A model generated the notes under the pieces. It searched no databases and was not told where the DNA came from. It worked only from the letters and a program-made list of their open reading frames with translations. The translations under genes and the position numbers were made by a program. From Larus michahellis (Eukaryota; Chordata; Aves; Charadriiformes; Laridae), in NCBI RefSeq assembly GCF_964199755.1, contig NC_133902.1, positions 60,147,217-60,211,216 of the forward strand: a stretch of 64,000 nt of DNA, written 5' to 3'. Shown here piece by piece: positions 1 through 11,900 of this stretch (its first letter is position 1; each line of letters opens with the position of its first letter).

Positions 1-1502
1 AAGATTTTGAAGTCCAGGGATTGCCATCATTCCCATTTAGGCTGTAACTATTCTCTATAGCTCAAATCACACCTCTGTTACGCTAGGACCTCACCTTTCT
101 TTTGTACCTTTCCCCTAAAAATCTGTGGGCATTTATAAACTTGATGCCTGGTCAGAAATGGCAGAAAGAGCATCTAAATTAAGGTAAATGCAGACAGTTA
201 TCTCTGCAGTTTGTCGTGGCAGCTGCATAGCGTTTCCGAGCCGATGCACGTATGGTCATGGCAACGAGCATCCAGGATCCCTGCTTCAGCCTAGGGAGAC
301 CTGTGCCGAAGAGATGCCTGGAAAAAGCCAGGATCGGTGTTGAACACTGATTCTTCCCATAAAAATGACCCGTGAATAAGGAATTATATTATCATTGAAA
401 AGTTTGTAATCAATATAGCCAAATGTCTCAGGCTTCAGCAGTATAAAATGAAGCCGCAGCGTGGCCGCCCACAGAAACACCCTGCTTTATGAGCGTGCAT
501 TTGCCGGGGGAGAGAAGGGAGAGGTGGGAGAGCCCCCGTGGGTAAGCAGGACCCGCAGACCAGGCAAAGAGCCGATGGCCAGCGCACCCCGTGCTGTAAT
601 TCATCATTAGCAGCCGTGGCCACCTTGCAGCCGCGGCCATCAGCCTCCCCAGCACCGGCCACACAAAGCTGCTCCATCGCAGCCGTGGGCGCTGGGTGCC
701 ACCCAGCAGCCACTGTCCCAAGATCAGCCCGGCTCCGGCTTTCCTTTATCTCCCCACACTCGGGCAAAGAAAAGGATTAAGTGTGTTGCTGTTCCTGAAC
801 AAAGCAAAGCCTTAAGCGCACAGATATTATGTACCAGTTTTCTGATAACGCCTTCAGGTTATAACGTGCCTCAGACATTTTCTATTTAGGCTTCTTCATG
901 CTGGACAAAGAGCCCAACGCTGGAATCGCTCGGCTGGCAGTTTACAGCAAGAGCAAGAGAGACGTTTGTGGGAACGCAGTTGGAACCAGCAGAAATGTGC
1001 TGTTCTGGGGGAAAAGCCCAGGCGAGAGGGACAGCCCAACCAGCCCCAACAGCTGTGGCAAAATGTTCCAAAATCCGGATGGAAATAACTCACGGTGGGT
1101 GCCCTCTGTCAGCACTGCAGAAGGGCCAGCCCAGCCAGGCCGCTGTGCTGAAGTAAGTGCAAGTTTAAAGGAACACGCAGACAGCGGGAGCCTCTTTGGA
1201 GCCGCAGCGCTGCTGCGGATGGAGAAGCAGCGCAGCCGGGGCAGGACCTCGGCTGCAGCAGCTCTTCATGTGCCCGAGACCCCGCAGGCAGAACCCCTCC
1301 TCGCTCACTCCCCTGCGGAGCTTCCCTCGCTGCCAGTGCTCCAAAGATTTCACTGCCACCCCAAAAACGGCGGTAATCCTTCCAGCACCCTGAAGCCGGA
1401 GCCGCAGAGGACCTGTGCGGTGACTCGGGGACACTCGGCGGGTTCCCCTTACCCCTGCAGACACCGGCAGCGAGCCGCCAGCCCCCTGCAGCGCCCGCGT
1501 AC
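1..1502 (-). other. CYTIP: CYTIP intron 1 (partial, runs off the left edge)
   Basis: This is the sequence downstream of the CYTIP exon 1 splice donor on the minus strand. I searched both strands for the next expected CYTIP exon, which should lead into the PDZ domain, and did not find it, so it must lie left of position 1. The right part, about 1150-1500, is GC-rich and continuous with the exon 1 CpG-rich zone. The left part is ordinary mixed sequence. The several small open frames overlap in different frames and show no family resemblance. Confidence 0.7.
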
Positions 1503-1658
1503 CTGCTTGCGTCCGCGGGGCAGCGTCCCCACCGTGTTGGCCAGGTGCTGGATCCTCCTGCTGTCCATCGGCACGGCCGGCTCCCCAGCGGCCGCGCCGG
1601 CACCGAAGCCCACGAAGTTGGCGTTGTGGTTCTGCTGGATGAGCCTCCTCAGAGCCAT
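1503..1658 (-). CDS. CYTIP: CYTIP coding exon 1 (N-terminal 52 residues, gene incomplete in window)
   Basis: The exon encodes the first 52 residues of cytohesin-interacting protein (CYTIP/Cybr/CASP). In mammals this is a haematopoietic PDZ and coiled-coil scaffold that binds cytohesin-1 and damps integrin-mediated adhesion. The start is MALRRLIQQN and the exon ends RRIQHLANTVGTLPRGRKQ. Against my recollection of the human N terminus (MSLQRL..., RRIQMLADTVATLPRGRKQ), the last 19 residues are nearly collinear. The ATG is at 1658-1656 (minus). The donor follows codon 52 directly (AAGCAG then GTACGC; GT at 1502-1501), giving phase 0. The PDZ domain and C terminus lie outside the window. The identification rests on this short exon plus synteny with ACVR1C, which I consider strong together. 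The middle of the exon (residues 20-30, Ala/Gly-rich) does not resemble human and appears fast-evolving. Confidence 0.86.
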
Positions 1659-1830
1659 GTCGGTGCAAGGGCGTTCAACACGGCATTGCTCAACGCTGCC
1701 GCAGCGCTGAGGAAACTAAAACGCCATCGCCCCCCACGCCATCAACAAGTACGGGGCCGGAAAGCCGGCCACGTGAGCTGTGGTTTAGGTGCACGTCGCA
1801 TAAATCTCTTCTAGCAGCTCACCGGGGCCC
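1659..1830 (-). promoter_or_regulatory. CYTIP: CYTIP 5' UTR and likely promoter
   Basis: This is the sequence immediately upstream of the CYTIP start codon on the minus strand. On the plus strand it carries an ETS-type core CCGGAAA (1757-1763), an E-box CACGTG (1770-1775) and a RUNX-type TGTGGTTT (1779-1786), all within 30 bp. They sit about 100-130 bp upstream of the ATG. No convincing TATA box is placed relative to them. ETS plus RUNX motifs are usual in haematopoietic promoters, which suits the known lymphoid expression of CYTIP. The transcription start is not determined, and the motif calls are by eye. Confidence 0.45.
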
Positions 1831-2079
1831 TCGGTATGTGTTGTGCTCATAAGAGAGTTAAGAATTAGGCTTGGCAAGTAAAGAAATCTGCTTATTTTTT
1901 TTCCGTTCCTGCACACAACAGTTCTCACTGAACAGCTGCTTCTCTGCAACACTCTGTCCCTAAAGCACTACTTCCTTCAGATACTCCCCTAACTTCAGCT
2001 TGTCCCTTCCCTCGCTTGCTCAGCATCCCTCGCATCGCTCAAATTACCACTTGGCAAAGCCGGGAGAAGAACGCTTTCC

Positions 2080-3420
2080 CTGGGGACGGGTGTCGGTGTG
2101 ATGCCCAGGCCGGGGGGGAGCGGGAGCCGGGAGCAGGAGCCGCAGACGCCGCGGAGCGAGGGCAGAGCGGTGCCCGCAGCAGAGGGCTGCGCTCTGGACG
2201 GGAGCGGTGCCGCACGCAGCAGAGCGGGGCTGGGGCACGCTGGTGCAGGCACAGGGCTGCAGGCAGGGGCAGGAGGGGCTGCCTCAGCATTGCCCGAGCA
2301 GAGGAATTCCCGGTGCCGCGGGGCTCCCCGCGCTCCAGGGCTCCCCCCGGTCCCCTGGATTGCTGCAGGGCTGGGACATCCCCATGGCAAAGGCTCATCC
2401 CCCGGGAAACCTGCAGCTTGCAGCAGAGAAATACCCTGTCAGAGAACACCTGGGCACACACCTGGGGGAAGGTTTGTGGTCCCCGCGCCTCTCCCAGCTG
2501 ACAGACCGGGACAGATGTGTGTTGCATGTCACAGCAGCACAGCAGGGACGATTTTAGACGTCTGTCCTTCGTCCTTCACCTCTGAGAAGCAGAATGAGAC
2601 AGGTCCAGGGGGAACGCCTCCGGGCTAAGGGGTGGCACCGACCCTGCTCACAGCTCACAGCTCAGGTCTCACCTCCATGGTGCTCGGTCAGAAACAAAAA
2701 GTTAACAAAGCAATGTACGCTGGGGGAAATTTCTCTCCTTTTTCCTGAGAAAAGCAAGCCGTATCTCAGGGATGGCATCTGCTCGCTTGCTAAAGCTGAG
2801 TAACACGGGGACCGCAGTGACTCAAAGCCTCTTCCCCTTTTCCTGCTCCCAATCACCCTGCCAAGTGCCTTTGAAAACAAACAAAGTGCATTTCAGTTCC
2901 TCAGGCAACCCTCTTTTACGTTTCTGAAACCGACTGACTCATCTCCAAACAAGCAGAGAGGAGCAACAAACAAGATGTCCCACCAGAGCAAACAGCGCGG
3001 CCACGGCACCCCGTGTCCCCTCGCAGCACTGCCCCGTGCCCCGGTCCCAGCCCGGCACCCCGTGCCCCGCGCGCCCACCCACGGCCGCCCTGACGCCAGA
3101 CCCATGGCTCAGGCGCGTCGCGGGAGACCAGAAGGGATGCTCCCTCCAGCCTCCTCCCCGGCACGGCGCTGGCTCTGCGCGGGGGCGAGGGGCAGCCCCG
3201 TGCCCCCCGGGAGGGTGGCAGAGGAGGCGTTCACAGCCCCCTGGAGAGGCAGAGCAGGAGCGTGCCCCAGCGCTGCCCTCGGGGCTGCCCACCACCGATG
3301 CCGAGCCTCTGCGGCTCTTCAGCCCGGTCCCGCTCAGCGCTAAACTCCCGAGCAAAGCACGTGCAGGGACAGGGGTGCCGAGCAGCGCTGCCAGGTATTG
3401 TCTGGCACTTCAAACCCCTC
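2080..3420. promoter_or_regulatory. GC/CpG-rich block 0.4-1.8 kb upstream of CYTIP
   Basis: This is a stretch of high GC with many CpG dinucleotides, strongest at 2090-2380 and 2990-3330, separated by an AT-richer gap. It lies upstream of CYTIP on the minus strand and is not clearly continuous with the exon 1 CpG-rich zone. It could be an upstream CpG island, an enhancer, an alternative first exon, or plain avian GC-rich sequence. No open frame in it is recognisable. Confidence 0.3.
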
Positions 3421-6299
3421 CAACACGCTGTACTGTTGGCAGACCAGCAACGCGGCGCTACGAACACACCATCTTCTCATCCCCCTGGTCTCTCCCAACC
3501 TGCCCACAGTGCTGGCGCGTTCTGGGCAGACACCGGGCCATGGTTCCTCCACGCTATGGCCCCCGTCCCGGGGAGGGCTGTTGGGAAAGGCAAGAGCAGA
3601 GCAAACGCATTGGCAGGGCTCTCCTCTTCTGCAGTTTGTGGAGGGAAAGCAGAAAATCCTCATCTTCCATCCTCAGACCCCAGAGAGCTGCTCCTTTGCT
3701 CCTCTGTGGGGATCGGGTTCTTGGCTGATCCCCACCTCTGACCCTCCAGTCCCAGAGCTCCCTGGCTCTTTGCAGGCACCCCAATTCCCAAAATTACCTC
3801 CATCGCCGCTGTCTGCAGAGGGACTCCCTGCTGCACACGAGAGGAGGTCCCAGCCTCTCCGGCATGTCCCAGGAGCAGCGCCGGTCCGTAACGGAGCACT
3901 GTTGGCTCTGCTCATCCCCACCGCCCTCAGCCCAGGATTCAGGGCACAGCACCATTCTGAAGGACCACAGCCCTGGGACACCTTGGGGATCACTCGTTCA
4001 TGATGAGTAGCCGCTGCTTGATTGCACCGTTATCTGTCAAACGGGGCTTGCTGCTTTCTCAGCATCGCTATCTCCATAGGCTGGGCTGGGCTTTCCCGGG
4101 CACGATCAGACCCTGCGCGTCCTTGAAGACCTTCAGGCTCTATTCTGTCCATTTCTATTCTTCCTACAGCTTCTTTAAACTACAAATTTATAGTGGTTTT
4201 GAAAGGAAACCCAAACTGTTGTGACATTAAGGGAATGATTTTGCATCAAAATAATTGGACGGACAGCCACAGACTTTAGAATGGATTTGCATTTAATGAA
4301 AAGACAACAGGGGTCTTCTGTGATCTTGGTGACAAGGCAACACGAGGATCTTCCCGTGAGTTGGTCTAATCTGAAAAACTTCATACGTTGTGATACAGGC
4401 TCGTTTTATGAGAGTGCTCAAACCCTCCTCGAGGATGTGATGAAATCCACTGTGTGATTTCAAAACACAAAATCTCTATGTATTTTTTCAATAAGGTTTT
4501 GTATTGTCACACTTTACCGTGTAGACAAACCACATGAGCTATTTTAAGCAGCTAGTCCTGTGCGCTACCAACTTTTCCATCTGACAAGTAGCTGGTAAGC
4601 CATGCGATGACTCAGAATAACGGTTTAGTACCCAAATGAGTATCACCCCGTACATGGCTCAGCATAGCTGCTGCTCTGTCCCCTGTGCTCTCCTCCGCTT
4701 TCCTCATCAAAACATAAATTTTTCAGAATGCCAAGATACGAAGCATAGGGCTGATTTTGAAGAAGTCTTGAACAACAAGCCTCTTGCTGAGGGTTGGAAT
4801 TGTTCTGAAAGTTTAGATTCCTAACCTCTCCGTAACCTTAGCTCCTGTGATTTTATATTAGATTTTCAAACACTTGCAGAAGTGCAAGATAGCGAACCCA
4901 AGCAATAACCCTGGGGACTCTCTTACAGCCAGTGAATTTCCAGCCCCCATTTAACTCACCACTGAAATCAGAAAGGTGTTTTACAATGCATGAAACATGA
5001 GCAGCAATCCAGAAATACACCGGTATCTGTACAGTTCGTTTTTAAACAAATACATACCAAGGACTCCGTAGTACATTTAAGGAAAATAAATGTTGGAGGG
5101 GAAAAAACATCCGCCAAACCCCTCCGTCGTATCAGCGCAGTGTGGAGATGAGCACGTTTCTGCAGAACACAGCCGAGCGCGTGTCTGTGCGTGAGCACCC
5201 CCAGCTCTGCCCCCCGCCGCGGGGCGGCCACTCAGCTGCACGGACACACGAGCAAACACCTGCCTGGGCGTAACAGGAGACTGTTAGAAAACTGCCGTAC
5301 CCCTCTCCGGTGGCATCCCATTTGTATTTTTGTCTCTTTAAAAGAAAATTCTCATCTGTCTTCGTCCTATTTGTTCTTCAAAATAACCTCACAAGGTTTA
5401 AAAGAAAGTAGGTTTTAGTATAACATTTGCCCCCACGCTATGAAAACTCACCTGAGTATCAATTTCATATAAACTTTCGATAGTTTTGCCAGTGCCAAGA
5501 CACCAGCCAGACCGAATGCCTGCATAGCGCGGTTCTGTAAGCCGCGGCTTCCCAGCTATTGCAGTCCAGCCCAGAGGAGAGCGAAACAAATCACCTAAAT
5601 CTCCTTCAGCCCGAAGCCCGTTGCTGGTCTGAGCCACGGCCACCACAAACGGCGTGGCTCTACCTGTTCCCCCGCTCGCTGCTCCCAGCGCACTGGTCCC
5701 TTCGCCCAGGAGAAGGCCCGAGACGGCGGCACATCGATTTTCACCCCTGTGATTTGTTCCCTGACTCACTGGAAATCCATTTCCCACCAGCAAAGGCAGG
5801 AGCCCCAGTCAGGGCAGTGCTGAGAAACAGCCGTGCTTCTCAGGAGGGTTTTCCCGGCTCCCGGAGTTCCAGCGAACGTCCCCGGCAGGAGCAGCTCGAA
5901 GCAAATCCCCGGGGAGCGGGCTCCCTCCCGCGCTTTAGCGAAAGGCTCAGCGGGAAACAGGAGAACAATGCATTTGTAGGGCACATGCCCGGTCTGGAAC
6001 GTGGGCTTAGGAAAGTATTATGAACAAACACGAAGTCCACAGCAATGCTCTGGGAAGTCATTTGCAAAGAAAAGAAAAAAAAAAACCCAAACCACCCTAT
6101 AAAGATACTGCAGTGAAAAATCTCAGCTTCTTTCCGCTTCCTTTGCATTTACTTTGAGCCCAGACTCTAGTCATATACCGGATCCTGTTCTCACGCGGGT
6201 ATTAAGGACAGCAGTATCTAAAGTAAATTCTTTCATATTAAACTGACAGAAGCTTAAAAAACAGTCCCTTGCTCTCAGCCTCCAAAGAAAGGCCAGTCC

Positions 6300-6360
6300 T
6301 CAGCCTGCGAGGCAGGGTGACCTGAAAGGTCCCTTCCAGCCCAGGCAATTCCGTGATTCT
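6300..6360 (+). mobile_element. CR1 LINE 3'-end remnant
   Basis: A short fragment resembling the CR1 3' terminus in plus orientation, ending in CCCTTCCAGCCC and an ATTCTGTG-like tail (CAATTCCGTGATTCT). It is heavily 5'-truncated, as most CR1 copies are. The left boundary is approximate. Confidence 0.7.
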
Positions 6361-7266
6361 AAACTGGTGTCCCAGCACCTGGGATGCTGCAGCCACGGGA
6401 TGCCTGCGCAATGACAGAGTGCAATTAAATTGATACCAAATAATCAAGAGGGGATCAATCACTTAATGAAAGGGGAAGAGATCCTGCCTCCGCAGCATAA
6501 TAACGCCGCAGCCTATTGACTAGAGATCGCATATATTTCATATTTTCTCCTCCTTTTTGTGTTCTTTATGAACTACCTACGCATTTCCTGTGCTCTCATG
6601 AACGCTTCCTAAGTTCCTGCAGTCCAGCAGGCCCAGGAAAGAATTAATAAAATATCTGAAAGAAAACAAGGTGCTACAGCTTTCCGAAATGCCCAGTCTG
6701 CGCAGGGGACGTGCCTTTCCCTGTGCTGTGCACTGACGGGTGCATCCCCCAGGCAGCGAGGTCCTGGGCGCGTCTCTCCTCTGCGCACACATGCAGCCTC
6801 TTCATACTGATTAGCACACGTGCGTACACCCCCCTTCAGCCGCTTAGAGAAGTCACAGAAAGCTTTAAACCACTTCCGTTATGAAACAAAGCCTTTCTGC
6901 GCCATAGGCTAAGGTACAGCAGTTTCTACTTTGCCGTTCCTACGAATTCAGCTCGCGCACGCTGAGCAGAGACAGGAACCAGCAGCTCCAGCGCTGCCGG
7001 GGAGGGGTGTCCTTACCGACACAGCAGCAGCGGTTCCTGCCTCAGCAAGGTTTCAATTCCCTGCCAACCACCTCTAACATGCACAGAAAATGACGGCAAA
7101 CTTCCCTAGGAGCAGAGCTCACGCAAAGCCACCTGCTTCCGAAGCATCCATTCTTCCAAGGCCGAGACGCCTGCAGGGCTTCTGCCCACACTCACCTTAC
7201 CAAGGAGTCGTCCTCTCTGGGACACGAGCCCGTACCTTCAGGGACTGGTGAGCTGGCTCTGCTCAC

Positions 7267-7440
7267 AGAATCCCAGAGCGTCCGGGGTCGGCAGGGACCC
7301 CTGGAGGTCACCCGGTCCCAGCCCCTGCCAGAGCAGGGTCCCCCAGAGCCGTCGGGCAGGAACGCGTCCAGGCGGGTTTGGGATCTCTGCAGAGCAGGAG
7401 ACTCCACACCTCTCTGGGCAGCCTGGGCCAGGGCTCTCCT
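7267..7440 (-). mobile_element. CR1 LINE 3' fragment, minus orientation
   Basis: This is the reverse complement of a CR1 3' end. It starts at AGAATCCC (complement of the GGGATTCT terminus) and runs through the CTGCAGAGCAGGAGACTCC and CTGGGCAGCCTGGGCCAGGG segments typical of CR1 3' sequences. Bases 7267-7436 are the exact reverse complement of 27579-27748 in ACVR1C intron 2. Past 7436 the similarity stops, so this copy is 5'-truncated there. Confidence 0.9.
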
Positions 7441-8976
7441 TTGCGACCAGGTTCGTACCGATGACTCCTGTGGACTCAGTTTACCTAATAACAAGAAAAA
7501 GCAGAATTAGCCCTTTCTCTTTTTGAGCCAAACTCTCCAGCGAGCAGTTTCTCTCCACACCTCTCCCCACCGGGCAGCCCGTGGCACTTTGCCGGCGTGC
7601 CAAGCGCCCAGCCGGCTGCCGCGCTGGCGCGGAGGGGACGGGGACAGTACCCGCGAAGGGCAGCACCCACCTGGCCACAGGGACGAGCTGCTCGCCTGCG
7701 GGCAACAGGGTCTCCCAGGGAGCGGGAACGTCTCAGTGCCGCGTTCAGTTCTCCAGGCGATGGCCACCGGCCCGGCGCTGGCCAGGGGATGGCAGCCAAG
7801 GCTCGCAGACGGGCCATGGGCTGCCGCTGTTTGGCTGGGACCCGCTCCAGAGCCACCTCTGGCCGTACAGCAACCAGAGCCCGCGCTTCACAGCCAGCAC
7901 CGGACCTGGTAACTAAAACTGCCTTGAAACATGCAGTCACCAAAAGGGAGAGCGCGCCTGCGATCCCACTGACCGCTGCAGAAGGACCGAACTCACAAGT
8001 AATTGTCTACAATACAGTGGCCTTCTTAAGAAAAAAATAAAAGCCCACAGTATCCTTCAAAAGTCATGAAAAACTCAATACTCTTGGGTAGTCGTGTGAT
8101 GGATTTCATTTTGACATGCCTTAAATTGAACAAAGCCTGACTCAAATCCCCAGGCTATGGTTACGTTGGGGGGATTTTCAAGCAAGCAAAGACTTCAGAA
8201 TCGAAGTCCTGTCTGTGAGCGGGTCTCCCTCGGGTTTACACCCCTGAAAACCTAAGGAGGTGGAAGAGTGGGACCCAGGGAGTTCTGCGAAAGGCAGCTC
8301 AGCCGGAGTTCACATCAGCAGAGGTGCGAGACAAGGCGCTAAGGCGGAGAACAGGCTCTGCTCCTACAAGACTCAACCCCTCGCTCAGGACGGTGTCTCT
8401 CCAGCATGGGAGAAGCGGCCGTTTCCCGGACAGGGAGGCAGGAGGGCGCGAGAACGCTCCGGTTCAGCTCCGGTGCTTACCAGCTGCTCTCCTTGACTAG
8501 AGCAAGGGTTCACCACAGCCACGAGCGGAGGCTGGATGTTTCCTGCATCACCATGTCTGCTACACACCAGGAAGGGCACGTGCAAGACACGGCATCGCTG
8601 CACGCACCCCAGCAGCACCAGAGCCCAAAAGCAGGGGGGATGTACCCCCAGACACAACTTACTCCCCATTTGGCAGCACACCATCCAGGAGCAGCGATGG
8701 AGGCTGAGGAAGTGGTGGCCAGCAGGAGGTTGCCCTTCCCCGGCCTCTGCGAGCCCCAGAGCCCCCAGCCCGTGTGGCGTCCCCCTGCCCAGCACGCTGC
8801 GGCCACCGCGGGTGAGGGGCTGGGGGCATCGTCGTCCCAAGAGCTTTGGATCGTGTCTGAAACCCCCAATGGCTACAAGTTACCCGAAACAGCCCACAAC
8901 CCTTTCCCCCTCACAAAACGAACATTAAAACAATAGTTTTACACTTCACGGGAACACAATGGCAGAGTGTGCTTAA

Positions 8977-8982
8977 TTTATT
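8977..8982 (-). terminator. ACVR1C: Distal poly(A) signal AATAAA for ACVR1C
   Basis: Plus-strand TTTATT gives minus-strand AATAAA about 4.9 kb past the stop codon. It lies at the left edge of a continuous AT-rich block, with GC-richer intergenic sequence beyond. Cleavage would fall at about 8955-8965. Confidence 0.5.
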
Positions 8983-11900
8983 AAACTCGCCACATTTTTC
9001 CGAAAGTATACTGGTATGTAAAATATGCATACAAAATACAACATTTAAACAAATTATTTACATCCAGGGGCAGCTGCAATATCAAGCAATAACTTTAGCA
9101 ATAGTTTTAAAAATAACTTGCCGCAGTGTACACTAGATAAGGTATTCCACAATATGAAGGTTCAATTTTAGCATTGTACTGCTATCCTAAGTTCTAAAAT
9201 ATTACAGTACTTCCAGATAAAATATTAATGCTTCTTTAAAAAACAGACAACTCAGAAACTGGTTTGTAGACTGACAAAACACTACACATTTCTCTTTTGG
9301 AACTGAACACCACAGCAGATTTAGAGACAAATGTAATAGCTACATTCAAAATACATTCAGTCTATTTATGCCAAAAATACATTCAGAGCCTTTGGTTACA
9401 ACTTATTGCACGTTTCTTGTATTCTGTAGAAATATAGCGTACCTCTTAATGCTTGTTTTCCCATACATTCATAAATTGTGCTGCCTGTTAAAACCGAAGA
9501 GGGCTGTCCTTCCCCAGAAGCTCCGCGGGGGCCGGGGGTACCACAGCACGCAGGGATGGTCCCCGCCAGGGCGAGAGCCCTCCCACCCCCAGCGGAGAGC
9601 GACCCCCGGGCTCCGCACGCCGGCCACGGAGCCTCGGCGGGAAGGCCTGTGCCATAACCTCCACCACCACGCACCGCTACACCAAGATGCGCTCGAGCAC
9701 CCGCAGACGGTGGCCAACGCCACAGAGCATCTCCCCACCCGCCCCCACACCGACAGCGACCCGCCACAGACAGCGGTCCCGCAGCGGAATGCGCCCCTGC
9801 AGCGGGGAGGCCGCTCGTAAAGCACCCTTCCCGGCAGCAAGGAGAAACACGACATCTGCCCGCCCATCAGCAAGGGTGCGCTGGGGACACCCCCGAGCCC
9901 ATCGACGGGCACAGGAGACCCAGGCAGGTCGGGACCTCGCTCTCTTCAGCGTTCAGCCTGCTGTAGGGACTAGCCATGTTTCTAAACAAATTTACTTGTA
10001 ATTCCTGAACGTGTTCCCTTCAAGAAGTGGCATAACGATAACTAAACCATGATAGGATTCATAGGGTTACACGAGGGAACGATCATGGTTAAGTGCAAAT
10101 TACTATAAAAATAGGAAAGTGCAAAAGAGATTACAGTTTGAATTTCTCAAGGGTATTTGGGGGGAGCAGTTCAGGGGGAAAGAAAAAAAGATGCTAGAGA
10201 AAATGTTAATTAACTTTCCCTTTCAGTTCACATTCCATCCATTAAGCTTTCGGTTGTTATTAGAAGTGAATTTAAAAAAAAATAAAAATCAGTAACTCCC
10301 CCAAACTAGAAGCATGGATTAGGAGAGGCTAAATGCGGTGACCGGTCTTGAGCATCCTTGAGCTTGAGAATTTCTAAGAGCTGAAGAAGTTGTGCTGTAA
10401 GCGAAGATTAGCAGGAACTTTTAGTAACCTCTGAAGAAACCTAAGCCACCCTAAAACCAGGCCCAGTATAACCTCTGTTCTTCAATTTGAACGGGACGAA
10501 CATACATTGAGGGAAAAGGTCACTAAAACAAGGAGGGGTGGTTTGTTTTTTTAAAGGAGCAAAGTTTACAGACACGGTAAAGCCCAGTACAACAGCATCA
10601 GCCCCTTGGCTCAGTCACCTCTGACTCTGCTCTGCTGAAACGTACATCTACCTCTCAACAGCCGAAAAGAAAAAAAGGTGCAAAAAATACCGAGCTCAGC
10701 GAGAAGCGAGGGGGCAACCGGCGCCCAAGGGCTGAGGCCACGGATGTGTGTGGAAGATGTAGAGCGCTCCTGGGGCGGGAGCTGTGAGTCCCAGCAGCGC
10801 CCGGCTGCGCAGAGCGTCCCCCCGCACAGCCCCCAGCACCAGGGGGGGCCTTCCCAGGGTGGTTCAACGATTTTCAGAGGCTCCAGGGGGGCAAAGAGAA
10901 AAAACCCAGCCTGAACAGCCACCGCCGCGTAAGAAGAAATGGAAGAAAAACTCCTAGAGAGCATTCTGATCACTCTCCCCGTGGAGAATGCCTCCATTTT
11001 AGGCAAAAAAAAAATCACATGTTTTCGAAGTTGTGTAAGAGAAGCTAATGGCACCCCTTGGTCATCTCGCATTTTGTACAGCAACTGATCAAGTTTTCAC
11101 TAACGAGTCCCAGTGCACCAAGACTGCTGCCAAGATGACAGGCTTCGCTTTGGGGACGGTTCCTTTCCCCACTCGGCAAACCCCGCTCGTCCTCCGCTCC
11201 CCAACGCCCTCCCGGACCTGCCCCCGCCGGTGCCGGGCAGGCGCTCGGGACGAGCTCCATTCGCTCCCAGTCTCCCTTCGGAACTGCGGTACTTTCTGGT
11301 TTAAAACCATCGCCTTCAGGTATTTCAGCGCTATTTTGAGCAGCTCTCTGTGTTTGGTGATTTAAGGCTCCAGCACGGGCAGGCGATGCTGGGATCGTGC
11401 GACTGCATCCCGGACGCTCGGGATGGGCTGGCGGCAGCTGGGAGCTCCTCGCTCGCTGTTCACGGGTACCCCGCTCCGGCAGCCACCCCTGCGACAGCTC
11501 TCACCTCACCCTCTGATACCTTCTCCTTAGTCGTTCCAAAGCACTGGGTTTAATGCGTATTTTAACACACTGCTCTGGTTGTTCACAAACATTTGATTAT
11601 TTTTTCTCGGAAAAGAGCTAACGGGGTCTGTAAGTGTCGAGAGCTCTGGAAGGACGGACCATTCCCTTTCATGCACCTTCCCGAGTGCTAAAGCAATTCT
11701 GAGAAGTTCATCTCACCTGCACAGTTTAAATACTTTTGAGAAAACAGGCCTAAATCGACATACTATTTAAAATTACTTTTACTCCGCTACCATTGATTTC
11801 AGACACCTTATTCTGCAAATTCAGTAAGAGCTGATTTCAATGGGTAAAACACTTCCTTTTCCCACTTAAAAAAAAAATAAATCTTTGATTGTTCCTTTTT

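Larger units (their letters stand above)
1831..8955. other. Intergenic region between CYTIP (5' side) and ACVR1C (3' side)
   Basis: I recognise no gene in this stretch. It alternates AT-rich and GC-rich blocks: GC/CpG-rich at about 2080-3420, and again at about 7560-7900 and 8400-8830. The many overlapping open frames in these blocks run in several frames on both strands, as expected when stop codons are rare in GC-rich DNA. None has a recognisable domain or credible exon boundaries. Two CR1 fragments are listed separately. The region should hold distal regulatory sequence for CYTIP, but nothing more specific can be read. Confidence 0.6.

Noticed and set aside
2662-2880. A tRNA- or SINE-like look around 2790-2840
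   Set aside because: No cloverleaf with consistent stems or A/B box pair could be drawn, and no poly(A) or duplication flanks it.
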